A stretch of 64,000 nucleotides of DNA, taken from positions 868,001-932,000 of the forward strand of contig BAOK01000001.1 in NCBI GenBank assembly GCA_000509225.1. Reading direction: 5' to 3'. Each line of letters opens with the position of its first letter. Within the stretch, counting starts at the first letter, position 1. Shown here piece by piece: positions 8,894-17,693 of the stretch. The DNA is from Parvibaculaceae bacterium Mf 1.05b.01 (GTDB lineage Bacteria; Pseudomonadota; Alphaproteobacteria; Parvibaculales; Parvibaculaceae). Below the pieces are notes generated by a model. The model saw nothing but the letters and a program-made list of their open reading frames with translations. It was not told the origin of the DNA and did no database searches. The position numbers were made by a program, and so were the translations under genes.

Positions 8894-9669
8894 AGAGTGT
8901 CTCTGACAGGGTTGGCACCACGAAAATGAACGAAGGGGACGGGTCGTTTTGCTTGCGCAGGTTTTGGCAGCTCCAACCGTTCCTGCATTTCGCCTAAGAT
9001 CATTCGAGTGATGTTGGGAAGGTCCAGGTCAAAGGCGTCGCCGATCTCCAGCCAATGGAGCTCCAGAAGCTCACCTGACGCGCGGTCGGTATCGTGGAGA
9101 TCGCCACGGATCTGATCTGCATCGATCATGAAGAAGCGTGTGTCGAAACGGCGATTGCGATAGGGCGGTGTAATCGCGCGCGCGATGAAGTCGACAGCTG
9201 TCAGGTCGGGAGCGACATGCTCGTTGTAATAGGCCTGCCATTCTGGATTGCGCGTCTGGAAAGGCTCACTCACCTTTTTGCCAATGACGAGACCTGTCTC
9301 CTCGAATGTTTCTCTGATCGCCGCCATTGCAAGGCCGCGGGCTTTGTTGGGACTGGGGGTGCCCCGCATACGGTCAAGCAAACGGCGTTCAACAGGTGCG
9401 CGCAAACCTTTATGTGCTTTCACCCGGCTGTCCGCGGCATCCATTCTACCGCCTGGAAAGACGAATTTGTTGGGCATGAATTTGTGACCAGCGGCGCGTT
9501 TCCCCATGAGGATGCGTGGCTTTGCTGCGTCACGGCGAACGATGATGAGTGTCGCTGCTTCTTTCGGACGGACGGCCGGTGTTTTGTCCTGCCGGTACTC
9601 CTGGTTGCGCGCCTCTTTTGGGTCAAATGCGCCCGTTGCTGTTTTTTTGCTTTTTTTGTTGGTCGCCAT
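8890..9669 (-). CDS. NUDIX hydrolase, NUDT7/NUDT19-like (copy 1)
   Basis: A 259-residue protein, first of a tandem pair. It has a basic N terminus (MATNKKSKKTA), PRILMGKRAAGHKF, FPGGRMD, and the NUDIX core AAIRETFEETGLVIG separated from FPGG by an insert. The ATG at 9669 is preceded by GGAG at a good distance. An in-frame GTG at 9681 would place this site inside the gene and is rejected. It is likely a cytosolic nucleoside-diphosphate-linked hydrolase acting on CoA-type or nucleotide substrates. The position after DUF983 and rnr is conserved in many alphaproteobacteria, where usually one such gene is present. Confidence 0.87.
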   Translation of the reverse strand: MATNKKSKKTATGAFDPKEARNQEYRQDKTPAVRPKEAATLIIVRRDAAKPRILMGKRAAGHKFMPNKFVFPGGRMDAADSRVKAHKGLRAPVERRLLDRMRGTPSPNKARGLAMAAIRETFEETGLVIGKKVSEPFQTRNPEWQAYYNEHVAPDLTAVDFIARAITPPYRNRRFDTRFFMIDADQIRGDLHDTDRASGELLELHWLEIGDAFDLDLPNITRMILGEMQERLELPKPAQAKRPVPFVHFRGANPVRDTL

Positions 9670-9785
9670 GACATTCTCCACACGTGAAAAAGGCGCGACC
9701 GGCGGTCACGCCCTTCTCGTCAATGTGCCTTTTGCGCCTGAGTCTGTCCAGATAGGTGTGAGACCCCAGCGGAACGCTACGTTTG

Positions 9786-10181
9786 CTAGTCTTCGTGGCC
9801 GCCAAAGCCGTGCATTCTCACTGCCCATTGCATGCCAACCACAGCCCCCTTGGTGATGGGCAGGATGGTGAGTGTGAGCGCTAATGTCAGCGGGCCCCAA
9901 ATGGCAGCGTGGATCCAGGCGTCTGGTCGATAGGCTAACTCGATCCAGAGCATGGCCGGGACCACGATATGACCAACGATGAAGATCGTGAAATAGGGAG
10001 GCGCATCATCCGCGCGATGGTGGTGCAGTTCTTCACCGCATTGACCGCAATTGTCGGCAACTTTCAGATATTTCCGAAAAACCTGACCTTCGCCGCAAGA
10101 TGGGCACTTGAATGCGGCGCCTCTGCGGATGGACTGCCAGACTGGACGATGTTCGTCTGCTGTACCTGCAATGCTTGTCAT
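9786..10181 (-). CDS. DUF983 membrane protein with zinc-ribbon motif
   Basis: A 131-residue protein with an N-terminal four-cysteine motif, CPSCGEG then CGQCGEEL, probably binding zinc. It then has a DDAPPYFTIFIVGH segment and two hydrophobic helices. This is the DUF983 family layout. Family members occur near rnr or cytochrome oxidase genes, but their role is unknown. A GGAGAAAG ribosome-binding site precedes the ATG. The gap to rnr is 97 bases and to the NUDIX pair 116 bases, on the same strand. Confidence 0.88.
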   Translation of the reverse strand: MTSIAGTADEHRPVWQSIRRGAAFKCPSCGEGQVFRKYLKVADNCGQCGEELHHHRADDAPPYFTIFIVGHIVVPAMLWIELAYRPDAWIHAAIWGPLTLALTLTILPITKGAVVGMQWAVRMHGFGGHED

Positions 10182-10278
10182 GGGCTTTCTCCGACCGACC
10201 GTGGAGACGATAACATGATGTTCTTAAAGGGTTTTGCACATGTGGCAGGGTGACGCGCGGTAATCCATACCTTGAACT

Positions 10279-12615
10279 CTATTTTTTCCCGCGGGACCGC
10301 GCGTTTCGTCCGCCGCTGCGTTTATAAGGCTTCTTGCCACCACCCGGTCGCCCGCCATTTTTTCCACGGCGTCTGCCTTTTCCTTCTGTCCCGCCTTCAA
10401 GCATGGTGAAGCGCAGGCCCCCGGTCACGGGTGTGGCTTCCTCCAGGCGTACGCGGACGGGATCCCCCATCCTGTAACGGGTGCCGGTTCGCTCTCCGAT
10501 GAGAGCGTGGGCGCCTTCATCATGGTGGTAGTAGTCGTTGTCGAGGGTGGCAATGGGGATGAGCCCGTCGGCGCCTGTGTCGCTCAGCCGGATGAACAGG
10601 CCAAATCGCGTTACGCCCGAAATGCGGCCTGCAAATTCCGCCCCGATCTGTTTTTCCAGATAGGACGCGATGTAGCGGTCGTTGGAATCACGCTCGGCGA
10701 CCATGGAACGACGTTCGGTCTGCGAGATATGTTCAGCGGTTTGAGACATCAGTTTTATGTCATCGTCGCTCAAGCCATCCTCACCAAGTTTGAGGCCACT
10801 GATGAGGCTGCGATGAACGATGAGGTCAGCGTACCGCCGGATGGGCGATGTGAAGTGGGCGTAGCGCCGGAGGTTCAGTCCGAAGTGCCCTAGATTGTCT
10901 GGTGAGTAGATCGCTTGGGCCTGGCTGCGCAGCACAACGTCGCTCACCATCTGGGCGTATTCAGTGTCCTTCACCTTCGCGAGGATTTGATTGAACTGGG
11001 CGGGTTTCATCACCGCGCCCTTGGCCACCTTCATGTCCAATGTCTCAAGGAACTCAGATAAAGCCATGAGCTTTTCGCGGCTGGGTGCATCGTGAATGCG
11101 GTAAATGAGCGGAGACTTTTTTGCTTCAAGAGATTCAGCGGCGCAGACATTTGCCTGGATCATGCATTCTTCAATGACCCGCATGGACTCAAACTTATCA
11201 GCGATTTTAATCTCACTGATTTTGCCGACTTCCCGGTCGATCAAGATCTTATGCTCTGGCAGATCAAGGGCCAGTGGACCGCGCTTGTCTCGGGCTTTCG
11301 ACATGGCCTGATAGGCCTGCCAAAGCGGTTCGATTACTTTGCTTTGAAGATGTTCAAAACGTGGCTCTGGATTGCCCTCAAATGCTGCTTGAGCCTCTGC
11401 GTAAGAAAGCTTTGCCGCAGAGCACATGATGCCCCGCAGGAACTTGTGGCTCTTTTTCTGGCCGTTTTTGTCGAACACCATACGCACAGCAAGGCAGGGT
11501 CGGTCTTCGCCTTCGCGCAGGGAACACAGATCGTTCGAGATGCGTTCCGGCAGCATGGGTACCACACGGTCTGGGAAGTAGGTCGAGTTACCGCGCTTCA
11601 GTGCTTCTTTGTCGAGGAGTCCACCGCTCTCCACATAGTGCGATACATCGGCGATCGCCACGTAGACAATCCAGCCACCTTCGTTTTTTGGATCGTCGTC
11701 GGGAAGGGCGGCAACCGCATCGTCGTGATCGCGGGCGTCTGGTGGATCGATGGTGATGAGAGGTACGTCGCGCAGGTCGTCGCGGGCTTTGCTCAGTTGC
11801 ACCGGTTTTGCTGCATCTGCGGCTGCGATGACAGTGTCTGGGAAAGCGTCAGGAATGCCATGCGCATGAATGGCGATCAGGCTGATGGAGCGTTGTTCAT
11901 CCCCGCGGCCGTAGGTTTCCTTGACCTTTGCGCGCCGTGGAGCGTAGCGGGGACCAGGCATGGCTTCTACCAGGACAAGATCACCTTCTTTCGCCTCACC
12001 GATGTGGGGGCGGGTGACTTCGTATTCGTTCCGGGCCTTTTTGTCGACAGGAACAATGCGGCCGCCGGTTGGGGTCTTGCGGAAGATGCCGAGGAAGTTT
12101 TCGTTGCCTTTGCCGATACGGCGAATGACGCGTGCTTCGTAAGGATAGTCGGCAGGTCCTTCTTCGCCTGTCTTTGTGATGCGGGCTAAGACACGATCGC
12201 CAACACCTGCAGGTGCGCCGCGCTGTCGGTCATTGGCATCACCTGGGACAATGACGATTTGTGGGATCGGGGCATCTTCTGACCAATTGTTTGGTGTTGC
12301 AATGAGCTCGCCATCCTGGTCGCGTTTGGTGATGTCGATCACCGCGACAGGGGGCATCTCTCCTGGCTTTGCAAGTGACTTGCCTTCTTCCTTTTTGAGT
12401 AGGCCTTCTTGGGTCAGCTCTTTGAGAATACGTTTCAGGCCAATGCGTTGGGAGCCTGAAATGCCAAAGGCCTTGGCGATTTCGCGTTTGCCAACCTTGC
12501 CCGGCGACTCCGTGACGAAAGCCATGATCTGGTCGCGGGTTGGAAGCGTGACGTCGGGCTTTTTGGGCTTGCGATCCCGCTTCTTTTTGGTGGGTGGCTT
12601 TTTGGGTGTGGCCAA
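10279..12615 (-). CDS. rnr: Ribonuclease R
   Basis: A 778-residue 3'-5' exoribonuclease that degrades structured RNA and works with tmRNA/SmpB. It has a basic N terminus, a winged-helix segment, a cold-shock region and the RNB catalytic domain with IDPPDARDHDDAVAA (metal-binding Asp cluster). FTSPIRRYADLIVHR is its second signature. An S1 domain follows near residues 660-745, then a Gly/Arg/Lys-rich tail. No ATG fits the N terminus, so translation probably starts at TTG, 5 bases after the topA stop with only a weak Shine-Dalgarno. It likely depends on coupling to topA. Confidence 0.95.
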   Translation of the reverse strand: MATPKKPPTKKKRDRKPKKPDVTLPTRDQIMAFVTESPGKVGKREIAKAFGISGSQRIGLKRILKELTQEGLLKKEEGKSLAKPGEMPPVAVIDITKRDQDGELIATPNNWSEDAPIPQIVIVPGDANDRQRGAPAGVGDRVLARITKTGEEGPADYPYEARVIRRIGKGNENFLGIFRKTPTGGRIVPVDKKARNEYEVTRPHIGEAKEGDLVLVEAMPGPRYAPRRAKVKETYGRGDEQRSISLIAIHAHGIPDAFPDTVIAAADAAKPVQLSKARDDLRDVPLITIDPPDARDHDDAVAALPDDDPKNEGGWIVYVAIADVSHYVESGGLLDKEALKRGNSTYFPDRVVPMLPERISNDLCSLREGEDRPCLAVRMVFDKNGQKKSHKFLRGIMCSAAKLSYAEAQAAFEGNPEPRFEHLQSKVIEPLWQAYQAMSKARDKRGPLALDLPEHKILIDREVGKISEIKIADKFESMRVIEECMIQANVCAAESLEAKKSPLIYRIHDAPSREKLMALSEFLETLDMKVAKGAVMKPAQFNQILAKVKDTEYAQMVSDVVLRSQAQAIYSPDNLGHFGLNLRRYAHFTSPIRRYADLIVHRSLISGLKLGEDGLSDDDIKLMSQTAEHISQTERRSMVAERDSNDRYIASYLEKQIGAEFAGRISGVTRFGLFIRLSDTGADGLIPIATLDNDYYHHDEGAHALIGERTGTRYRMGDPVRVRLEEATPVTGGLRFTMLEGGTEGKGRRRGKNGGRPGGGKKPYKRSGGRNARSRGKK

Positions 12616-12620
12616 GGCGG

Positions 12621-15311
12621 TTAATCCGTCGCCTCGGCCGTCTCATCACTCTCTGCATCTTTTTTGGCCGCCTTTTTTGGTGCTGCTTTTTTCTTAGCGG
12701 CAGTTTTCTTCTTGGCGGTTTTCTTCTTTGCAGCTTTCTTTTTAGCTGTCTTCTTCTTCGCGACCTTTTTCTTCGCAGTCTTTTTCTTAGCTGCGTTCTT
12801 TTTCGCAGGACCCTTGGCAGCCCGTTCAGCGATTAGCCGAACTGCTTCTTCCATGGTTACGTCTTCAGGTTTTGCGCCACGCGGCAGGGTTGCGTTGATT
12901 TTGTCATGCTTCACATAGGGTCCGAAGCGACCGTTCAAAACATTCACAGGACCGCCAAATTCCGGGTGTTCGCCCAGTTCTTTGAGCGGTGGGGCGGCCT
13001 GACGCCGGCCAGGATTTGCCTTCTTTTCAGCAATTGCGGCGACTGCGCGGTTCAACCCAACAGTGAAGACTTCGTCGGGTGTGTCCAGGTTTGCATAGGT
13101 CTTGTTGTGGAGCACGAAGGGACCATAACGGCCAAGACCGGCTGTGATCATCTCACCGTCTTCCGGGTGCGGCCCGACTTCGCGTGGCAATGATAGAAGC
13201 TGTAATGCTTTTTCCAGATCAACGTCTTCCAATGCCCAGGTCTTGGGAATGCCCGCGCGTTTTGGCTTTTCGTCTTCTTCGATCGGGTCCATGTGGATGT
13301 AGGGGCCAAAGCGACCGTTCTTCAGTTCCACGTCTTTGCCCGTGTCCGGGTGGGTTCCCAGAATACGGTCGGCGGCTGCAGGGTCCCCATCCATGCCCTT
13401 GGTCAGCTGGCGGGTGAACTTGCATTCGGGGTAATTGGAACAGCCCACAAAGGCACCGAAGCGCCCAACTTTAAGCGAGAGCTCGCCGCCTTCACAGGAC
13501 GGACATCCGCGACGCGGGCTGCCATCTTCCTTTTCGGGGAAGACGTGAGGCTCAAGAACTTCATTCAGACGATCAAGGACCTGGGTGATGCGCAGATCTG
13601 CTGTGCCTTCTACATGGGCAGTAAAACCGTCCCAGAATTCACGCAGCACATCTTTCCAGTTAAGTTCCCCGGCTGAGATCTTGTCGAGTTTCTCCTCAAG
13701 GTCGGCGGTGAAGCCAAATTCCACATATTGGGTAAAGAAGCTCTCCAGGAAGGCTGTAACGAGACGGCCTTTGTCATCCGGGATGAAGCGTTTCTTGTCG
13801 AGCTGGACGTAGCCGCGATCCTGAAGCACGCCGAGAATGCTCGCATAGGTCGATGGGCGGCCTATGCTGAGCTCTTCCATCCGTTTAACGAGGGAGGCTT
13901 CGGAGAAACGGGGAGGCGGCTCAGTGAAATGCTGGTTGGCACGGGCTTCTTTTGTGCCGAGACGGTCCCCAGAGGCGACTTTCGGCAGACGACCGTCTTC
14001 TTCACTCTCGTCTTTGTCGTCTGTGCCTTCCTGGTAAAGTTTGAGAAAGCCATCAAAGACGATGACGGAGCCGCTTGCGCGCAGACCTAGAGTTTTGTCC
14101 TCAGAGGCCATCTCAATGGTCGTGCGCTCCATACGCACACTTTCCATCTGGCTGGCCAGAGTCCTGTTCCAAACAAGCTCATAGAGCCGTTTCTCGTCAT
14201 TGTTCAGCAGTGCTTTGACGTGGCCAGGAAGGCGCGACAGATCCGTTGGGCGGATCGCTTCGTGGGCTTCCTGCGCGTTCTTGGCTTTGGTTTTGTATTC
14301 CCGTGCTTTGTCAGGCAGATAGGCTTCGCCAAACTCGTTGGTGATCACGGTGCGGGCCTGGGCAATCGCTTCTTCAGCGATCTGCACACCATCTGTCCGC
14401 ATATAAGTGATGAGACCTGTGGTCTCGCCGTCAATCTCGATGCCTTCATAAAGGCGCTGGGCGACCTGCATGGTGCGACTGGCAGAGAAGCCTAGCTTCC
14501 GTGATGCTTCCTGCTGAATGGTTGACGTCGTGAAGGGTGCAGGCGGGTTGCGTCTGGCTGGTTTACTTTCAACGGACTGGATGGAAAAAGGTTCAACCGC
14601 GACACGTGCGCGGACGGCTTCTGCTGCTTTTTCGTTGGGCAGGTCGAACTTGTCGAGACGTTCGCCGTTGTGAGACACAAGACGGGCGACAAACTCATCG
14701 CCGCTGCCGGTCGTCATATCTGCTTCAACTGTCCAGTATTCCTGGGCATTGAACGCTTCAATTTCGAGCTCTCTATCGCATATCAGGCGCAGAGCGACGG
14801 ATTGCACACGGCCTGCGGAGCGGCTGCCGGGCAGTTTGCGCCACAAAACCGGCGAGAGTGTAAAGCCTACGAGATAGTCGAGCGCCCGGCGGGCGAGATA
14901 AGCATCAATCAGCTGCGTGTCGAGCTCGCGAGGGCTGTCCATGGCGGCGAGCACAGCGCGTTTTGTGATGGCGTTGAAAACCACTCGCTCAACAGGTTTG
15001 TCGCCAAGCGCCTTCTTTTTCTTCAGCACCTCAAGAACATGCCAGGAGATAGCTTCCCCTTCGCGGTCCGGGTCAGTCGCCAGGATCAGTTTGTCGGCGC
15101 CTTTAACGGCCTTTGCGATGTCATTTAGGCGTTTGGCGGACTTTGCGTCTGCATCCCAGGCCATGGAAAAATCTTCGTCCGGCTTGACGGACCCATCCTT
15201 CGACGGCAGGTCGCGTACATGGCCATAGGAGGCAAGAACGGTGAAGTTTTTACCCAGATACTTGTTGATCGTTTTCGCCTTTGAAGGCGATTCAACAATG
15301 ACAACGTCCAT
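12621..15311 (-). CDS. topA: DNA topoisomerase I with lysine-rich tail
   Basis: Type IA topoisomerase of 896 residues that relaxes negative supercoils. It begins MDVVIVESPSKAKTI (Toprim), has DPDREGEAISWH for Mg binding and the active Tyr in GLITYMRTDG. The C terminus has one intact zinc finger (CPSCEGG...CSNYPEC). Three short repeats of the NGRFGPYI type follow, and then a tail of about 60 residues rich in AKKK repeats. The tail resembles histone H1-like proteins and should bind DNA non-specifically. ATG 15311 is chosen over the upstream in-frame TTG at 15323. rnr follows after 5 bases. Confidence 0.96.
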   Translation of the reverse strand: MDVVIVESPSKAKTINKYLGKNFTVLASYGHVRDLPSKDGSVKPDEDFSMAWDADAKSAKRLNDIAKAVKGADKLILATDPDREGEAISWHVLEVLKKKKALGDKPVERVVFNAITKRAVLAAMDSPRELDTQLIDAYLARRALDYLVGFTLSPVLWRKLPGSRSAGRVQSVALRLICDRELEIEAFNAQEYWTVEADMTTGSGDEFVARLVSHNGERLDKFDLPNEKAAEAVRARVAVEPFSIQSVESKPARRNPPAPFTTSTIQQEASRKLGFSASRTMQVAQRLYEGIEIDGETTGLITYMRTDGVQIAEEAIAQARTVITNEFGEAYLPDKAREYKTKAKNAQEAHEAIRPTDLSRLPGHVKALLNNDEKRLYELVWNRTLASQMESVRMERTTIEMASEDKTLGLRASGSVIVFDGFLKLYQEGTDDKDESEEDGRLPKVASGDRLGTKEARANQHFTEPPPRFSEASLVKRMEELSIGRPSTYASILGVLQDRGYVQLDKKRFIPDDKGRLVTAFLESFFTQYVEFGFTADLEEKLDKISAGELNWKDVLREFWDGFTAHVEGTADLRITQVLDRLNEVLEPHVFPEKEDGSPRRGCPSCEGGELSLKVGRFGAFVGCSNYPECKFTRQLTKGMDGDPAAADRILGTHPDTGKDVELKNGRFGPYIHMDPIEEDEKPKRAGIPKTWALEDVDLEKALQLLSLPREVGPHPEDGEMITAGLGRYGPFVLHNKTYANLDTPDEVFTVGLNRAVAAIAEKKANPGRRQAAPPLKELGEHPEFGGPVNVLNGRFGPYVKHDKINATLPRGAKPEDVTMEEAVRLIAERAAKGPAKKNAAKKKTAKKKVAKKKTAKKKAAKKKTAKKKTAAKKKAAPKKAAKKDAESDETAEATD

Positions 15312-15626
15312 TGATGGTCCCAAAATTCCACGGGTTGAAAGTGCAAAAACCGCCCATTCTCTGCCGTTTTCTGAAATAGCGACAAATATGGGGCTGATCT
15401 CACGTCGGCTGGAACATGGTGAAAACGTTGCTGCCTGTCAAATAGCGCTTCATCGTGTCCCCTTCTTGGTGTCAGTGCGTGTGCATGGAACAAGCCCTGA
15501 AAGAGGAATTGGCGTTTATCGTAAAACGGGTATTGCTTTATATCTGCAACTATAGGTAAATAGTTTCGGAATCCGGATTTTACTCATAGTCCGATTCTCC
15601 TGATGCTTAGGAGTAAGGTATCTTTG

Positions 15627-15887
15627 ATGAGTGTGCGGAAAGTGGAAGCATTGAAGACAAAACAGGCCAACAAAAAGTCTTCACTGCAGGAAGATGAGTT
15701 GGCGGCTTATGCATTCGATATGCTGCAATCTCTCCGTGAAACCTGTTCAGACGATAGGCATCGGTTTCTGTCCTACCTTGTCGGCATGGCGGCCGAAGAG
15801 GCTCAGCGTTTGGCTGAGGGCCTCCCAAGCGCAGCCGCTCAATTTGCAAAAGAACCTGCTGGCACTTCCGTTTCAAAAAAGCACTGA
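15627..15887 (+). CDS. Small hypothetical protein
   Basis: An 86-residue predicted cytosolic protein starting MSVRKVEALKTKQANKKSS, then a helical, mildly acidic stretch ELAAYAFDMLQSLRETC...FLSYLVGMAAEEAQRLAEG. I recognise no family. A GTAAGG element lies 8 bases before the ATG. An in-frame ATG at 15603 is possible but has no such site. The gene sits alone on the plus strand between topA (divergent) and dprA (convergent, 13-base gap). The amphipathic pattern supports real coding, but confidence is moderate. Confidence 0.5.
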   Translation: MSVRKVEALKTKQANKKSSLQEDELAAYAFDMLQSLRETCSDDRHRFLSYLVGMAAEEAQRLAEGLPSAAAQFAKEPAGTSVSKKH

Positions 15888-15900
15888 TATTTGAAGAGCT

Positions 15901-17031
15901 TCAATCCGATCTCTCAGTTTCTTGTTCGAGAAGAGAGACAAGCTGACCATTGTCTCTAACCAGCTTTCCTGCGAGATCGATCTCCAGTAGCAGCGCTATC
16001 ACCGTTCTGGTTGGCAAGCCTGAGAGGCGGATGAGGTCGTCTTGTTCTACAGGTGTCGGACCCAGAAGAGACAGTAGCTGGTCTCGCTCTGACTTCGTTG
16101 GCTCAGGCGGCGGGGTTGGAGGGCTGGCATACGGCATCTCGTCTCCTTCAGAAAAGAGGGGTGGTGGCGATTGTTCCAACCACTGCATGACGTCCTCGGC
16201 GCTTTCCACGAGGGTGGCTCCCTGTTTGATGAGCCGATTGCCCCCTTTGGCACGGGGATCCAACGGTGAGCCCGGCACGACCATGACCTCCCGATTTTGT
16301 TCCAATGCAAACCGAGCGGTGATGAGCGATCCGGATCTCAGTGCCGCCTCCACGACGATCACACCACGAGACAGGCCGGCAATGATCCTGTTCCGCCGCG
16401 GGAAGTGGCGCCCCTGAGGCTTTGTGCCGGGCGGCATTTCGCTGATCAGAACACCTTGCTCTTTGATTTGTTCGTAGAGGTCGAGGTTTTCTTGCGGGTA
16501 CACAATGTCGATACCACCCGCGACAACCGCGATGGTGCCGGTTGTGAGGGTTGCTTTGTGCGCAGCAGCGTCAATGCCGCGGGCAAGACCGGATGTAATG
16601 ACATAGCCGGATTCACCCAGATCGCGGGAGAGATCAGCAGCCATGCGGAGGCCTGCCGCGGAGGCACTGCGTGAGCCAACGATTGCTAGGCTTGGTTTCT
16701 CCAGAAGGTGAAGAGCTCCAATTGCCGCGATCACCGGCGGGGGTGGATCTGCTTGAGACAGGAGCGAGGGATAGGATTTTTCGCCGACAAATAGCAGGTG
16801 CGCGCCCACCTTGTGCGCGTCGTTCATTTCCTGTTTCGCTTGGGTCGCGCTCGCGATCTTAATCGCTCGCTTCCGACCCCCGCGCTTAGCCAGCTCCGGG
16901 AGAGCGACCAAAGCATCGCTGGCTGAGCCAAACTGTTCCAGAAGATCCCTAAAGGTGACGGGACCGACATTCTCACTTCGGATCAGTCTAAGGCGATCCA
17001 ATCGTTCCTGATCAGAAAGAGTTGCGGGCAT
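15901..17031 (-). CDS. dprA: DNA-processing protein DprA
   Basis: A 376-residue protein of the DprA/Smf family, which loads RecA on incoming single-stranded DNA during transformation. The Rossmann core shows AIVGSRSASAAGLRMA, SGLARGIDAAAHKATL, and PRRNRIIAGLSRGVIVVEAALRSGSLITA, all strong family motifs. An N-terminal helical region and a C-terminal winged-helix-like domain (VEQDDLIRLSGLPTRTVIALLLEIDLAGKL) complete the usual length. It lies in the conserved order plsY-dprA-topA, 39 bases after plsY. Confidence 0.95.
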   Translation of the reverse strand: MPATLSDQERLDRLRLIRSENVGPVTFRDLLEQFGSASDALVALPELAKRGGRKRAIKIASATQAKQEMNDAHKVGAHLLFVGEKSYPSLLSQADPPPPVIAAIGALHLLEKPSLAIVGSRSASAAGLRMAADLSRDLGESGYVITSGLARGIDAAAHKATLTTGTIAVVAGGIDIVYPQENLDLYEQIKEQGVLISEMPPGTKPQGRHFPRRNRIIAGLSRGVIVVEAALRSGSLITARFALEQNREVMVVPGSPLDPRAKGGNRLIKQGATLVESAEDVMQWLEQSPPPLFSEGDEMPYASPPTPPPEPTKSERDQLLSLLGPTPVEQDDLIRLSGLPTRTVIALLLEIDLAGKLVRDNGQLVSLLEQETERSD

Positions 17032-17070
17032 CCGGCCTCCAGGGCTCTACGCCCTGGCACCAACAAAGGT

Positions 17071-17691
17071 TTAGGCGTCGTCTTTTTGTCCAATACGCGG
17101 CTCAGTGCCGCTGAGCAGACGCTGGATGTTCTCCCGGTGGGCATAAAAGACCAGGATCACCAGCAATACACTCAATTCGACCATCTGCCACTGGTCGACC
17201 CACACAAAGTAAACTGGTGATAGCAGTGAAGCAACCAGCGCCGACAAAGAAGACATGCGGAAAATGAGAGCGACAACCAGCCAGGTTGCGCAAAAGAGCA
17301 GGCCAACAGGCCAGGCCAGGGCCAACAAAATGCCGATATAGGTCGAGATGCCTTTGCCGCCCTTAAATCTCAACCAGACCGGGAAAAGATGGCCCACTAG
17401 AGCGCCGAAGGCAGCGATAACGGCCAAATCCGGTCCGAATTGCCTGGCGAGCAGGACGGCTGCAGCACCTTTGGCCATGTCGCCCAGAAACGTGCCGCCT
17501 GCGACCCACTTATTGCCTGTCCTCAGAGCGTTGGTCGCGCCGATATTCCCTGACCCAATATCGCGAATGTCCCCGAGACCTGCAAAGCGCGTGATGATCA
17601 AGCCGAATGGGATTGACCCCAACAGGTAACCGACCGCCAATGCGGCGGCATAGTAGGGCATTGCCGCAGACCAACTGATGGGATCAGGCAT
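17071..17691 (-). CDS. plsY: Glycerol-3-phosphate acyltransferase PlsY
   Basis: A 206-residue inner-membrane enzyme that transfers acyl groups from acyl-phosphate to glycerol-3-phosphate. It carries the three PlsY motifs: GSIPFGLIITR and the following GSGNIGATNALRTG, GHLFPVWLRFKGGKGIST, and AHRENIQRLLSGTEPRIG at the C terminus. Five or so hydrophobic helices are visible. ATG 17691 is chosen because a GGAGGG lies about 9 bases upstream. A GTG at 17697 overlaps the pyrC' stop but would be too close to that site. Confidence 0.95.
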   Translation of the reverse strand: MPDPISWSAAMPYYAAALAVGYLLGSIPFGLIITRFAGLGDIRDIGSGNIGATNALRTGNKWVAGGTFLGDMAKGAAAVLLARQFGPDLAVIAAFGALVGHLFPVWLRFKGGKGISTYIGILLALAWPVGLLFCATWLVVALIFRMSSLSALVASLLSPVYFVWVDQWQMVELSVLLVILVFYAHRENIQRLLSGTEPRIGQKDDA

Positions 17692-17693
17692 AA

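Noticed and set aside
11092-12189. 365-residue frame on the plus strand inside rnr
   Set aside because: It is an overlapping shadow of the well-supported rnr gene, with no family motifs.
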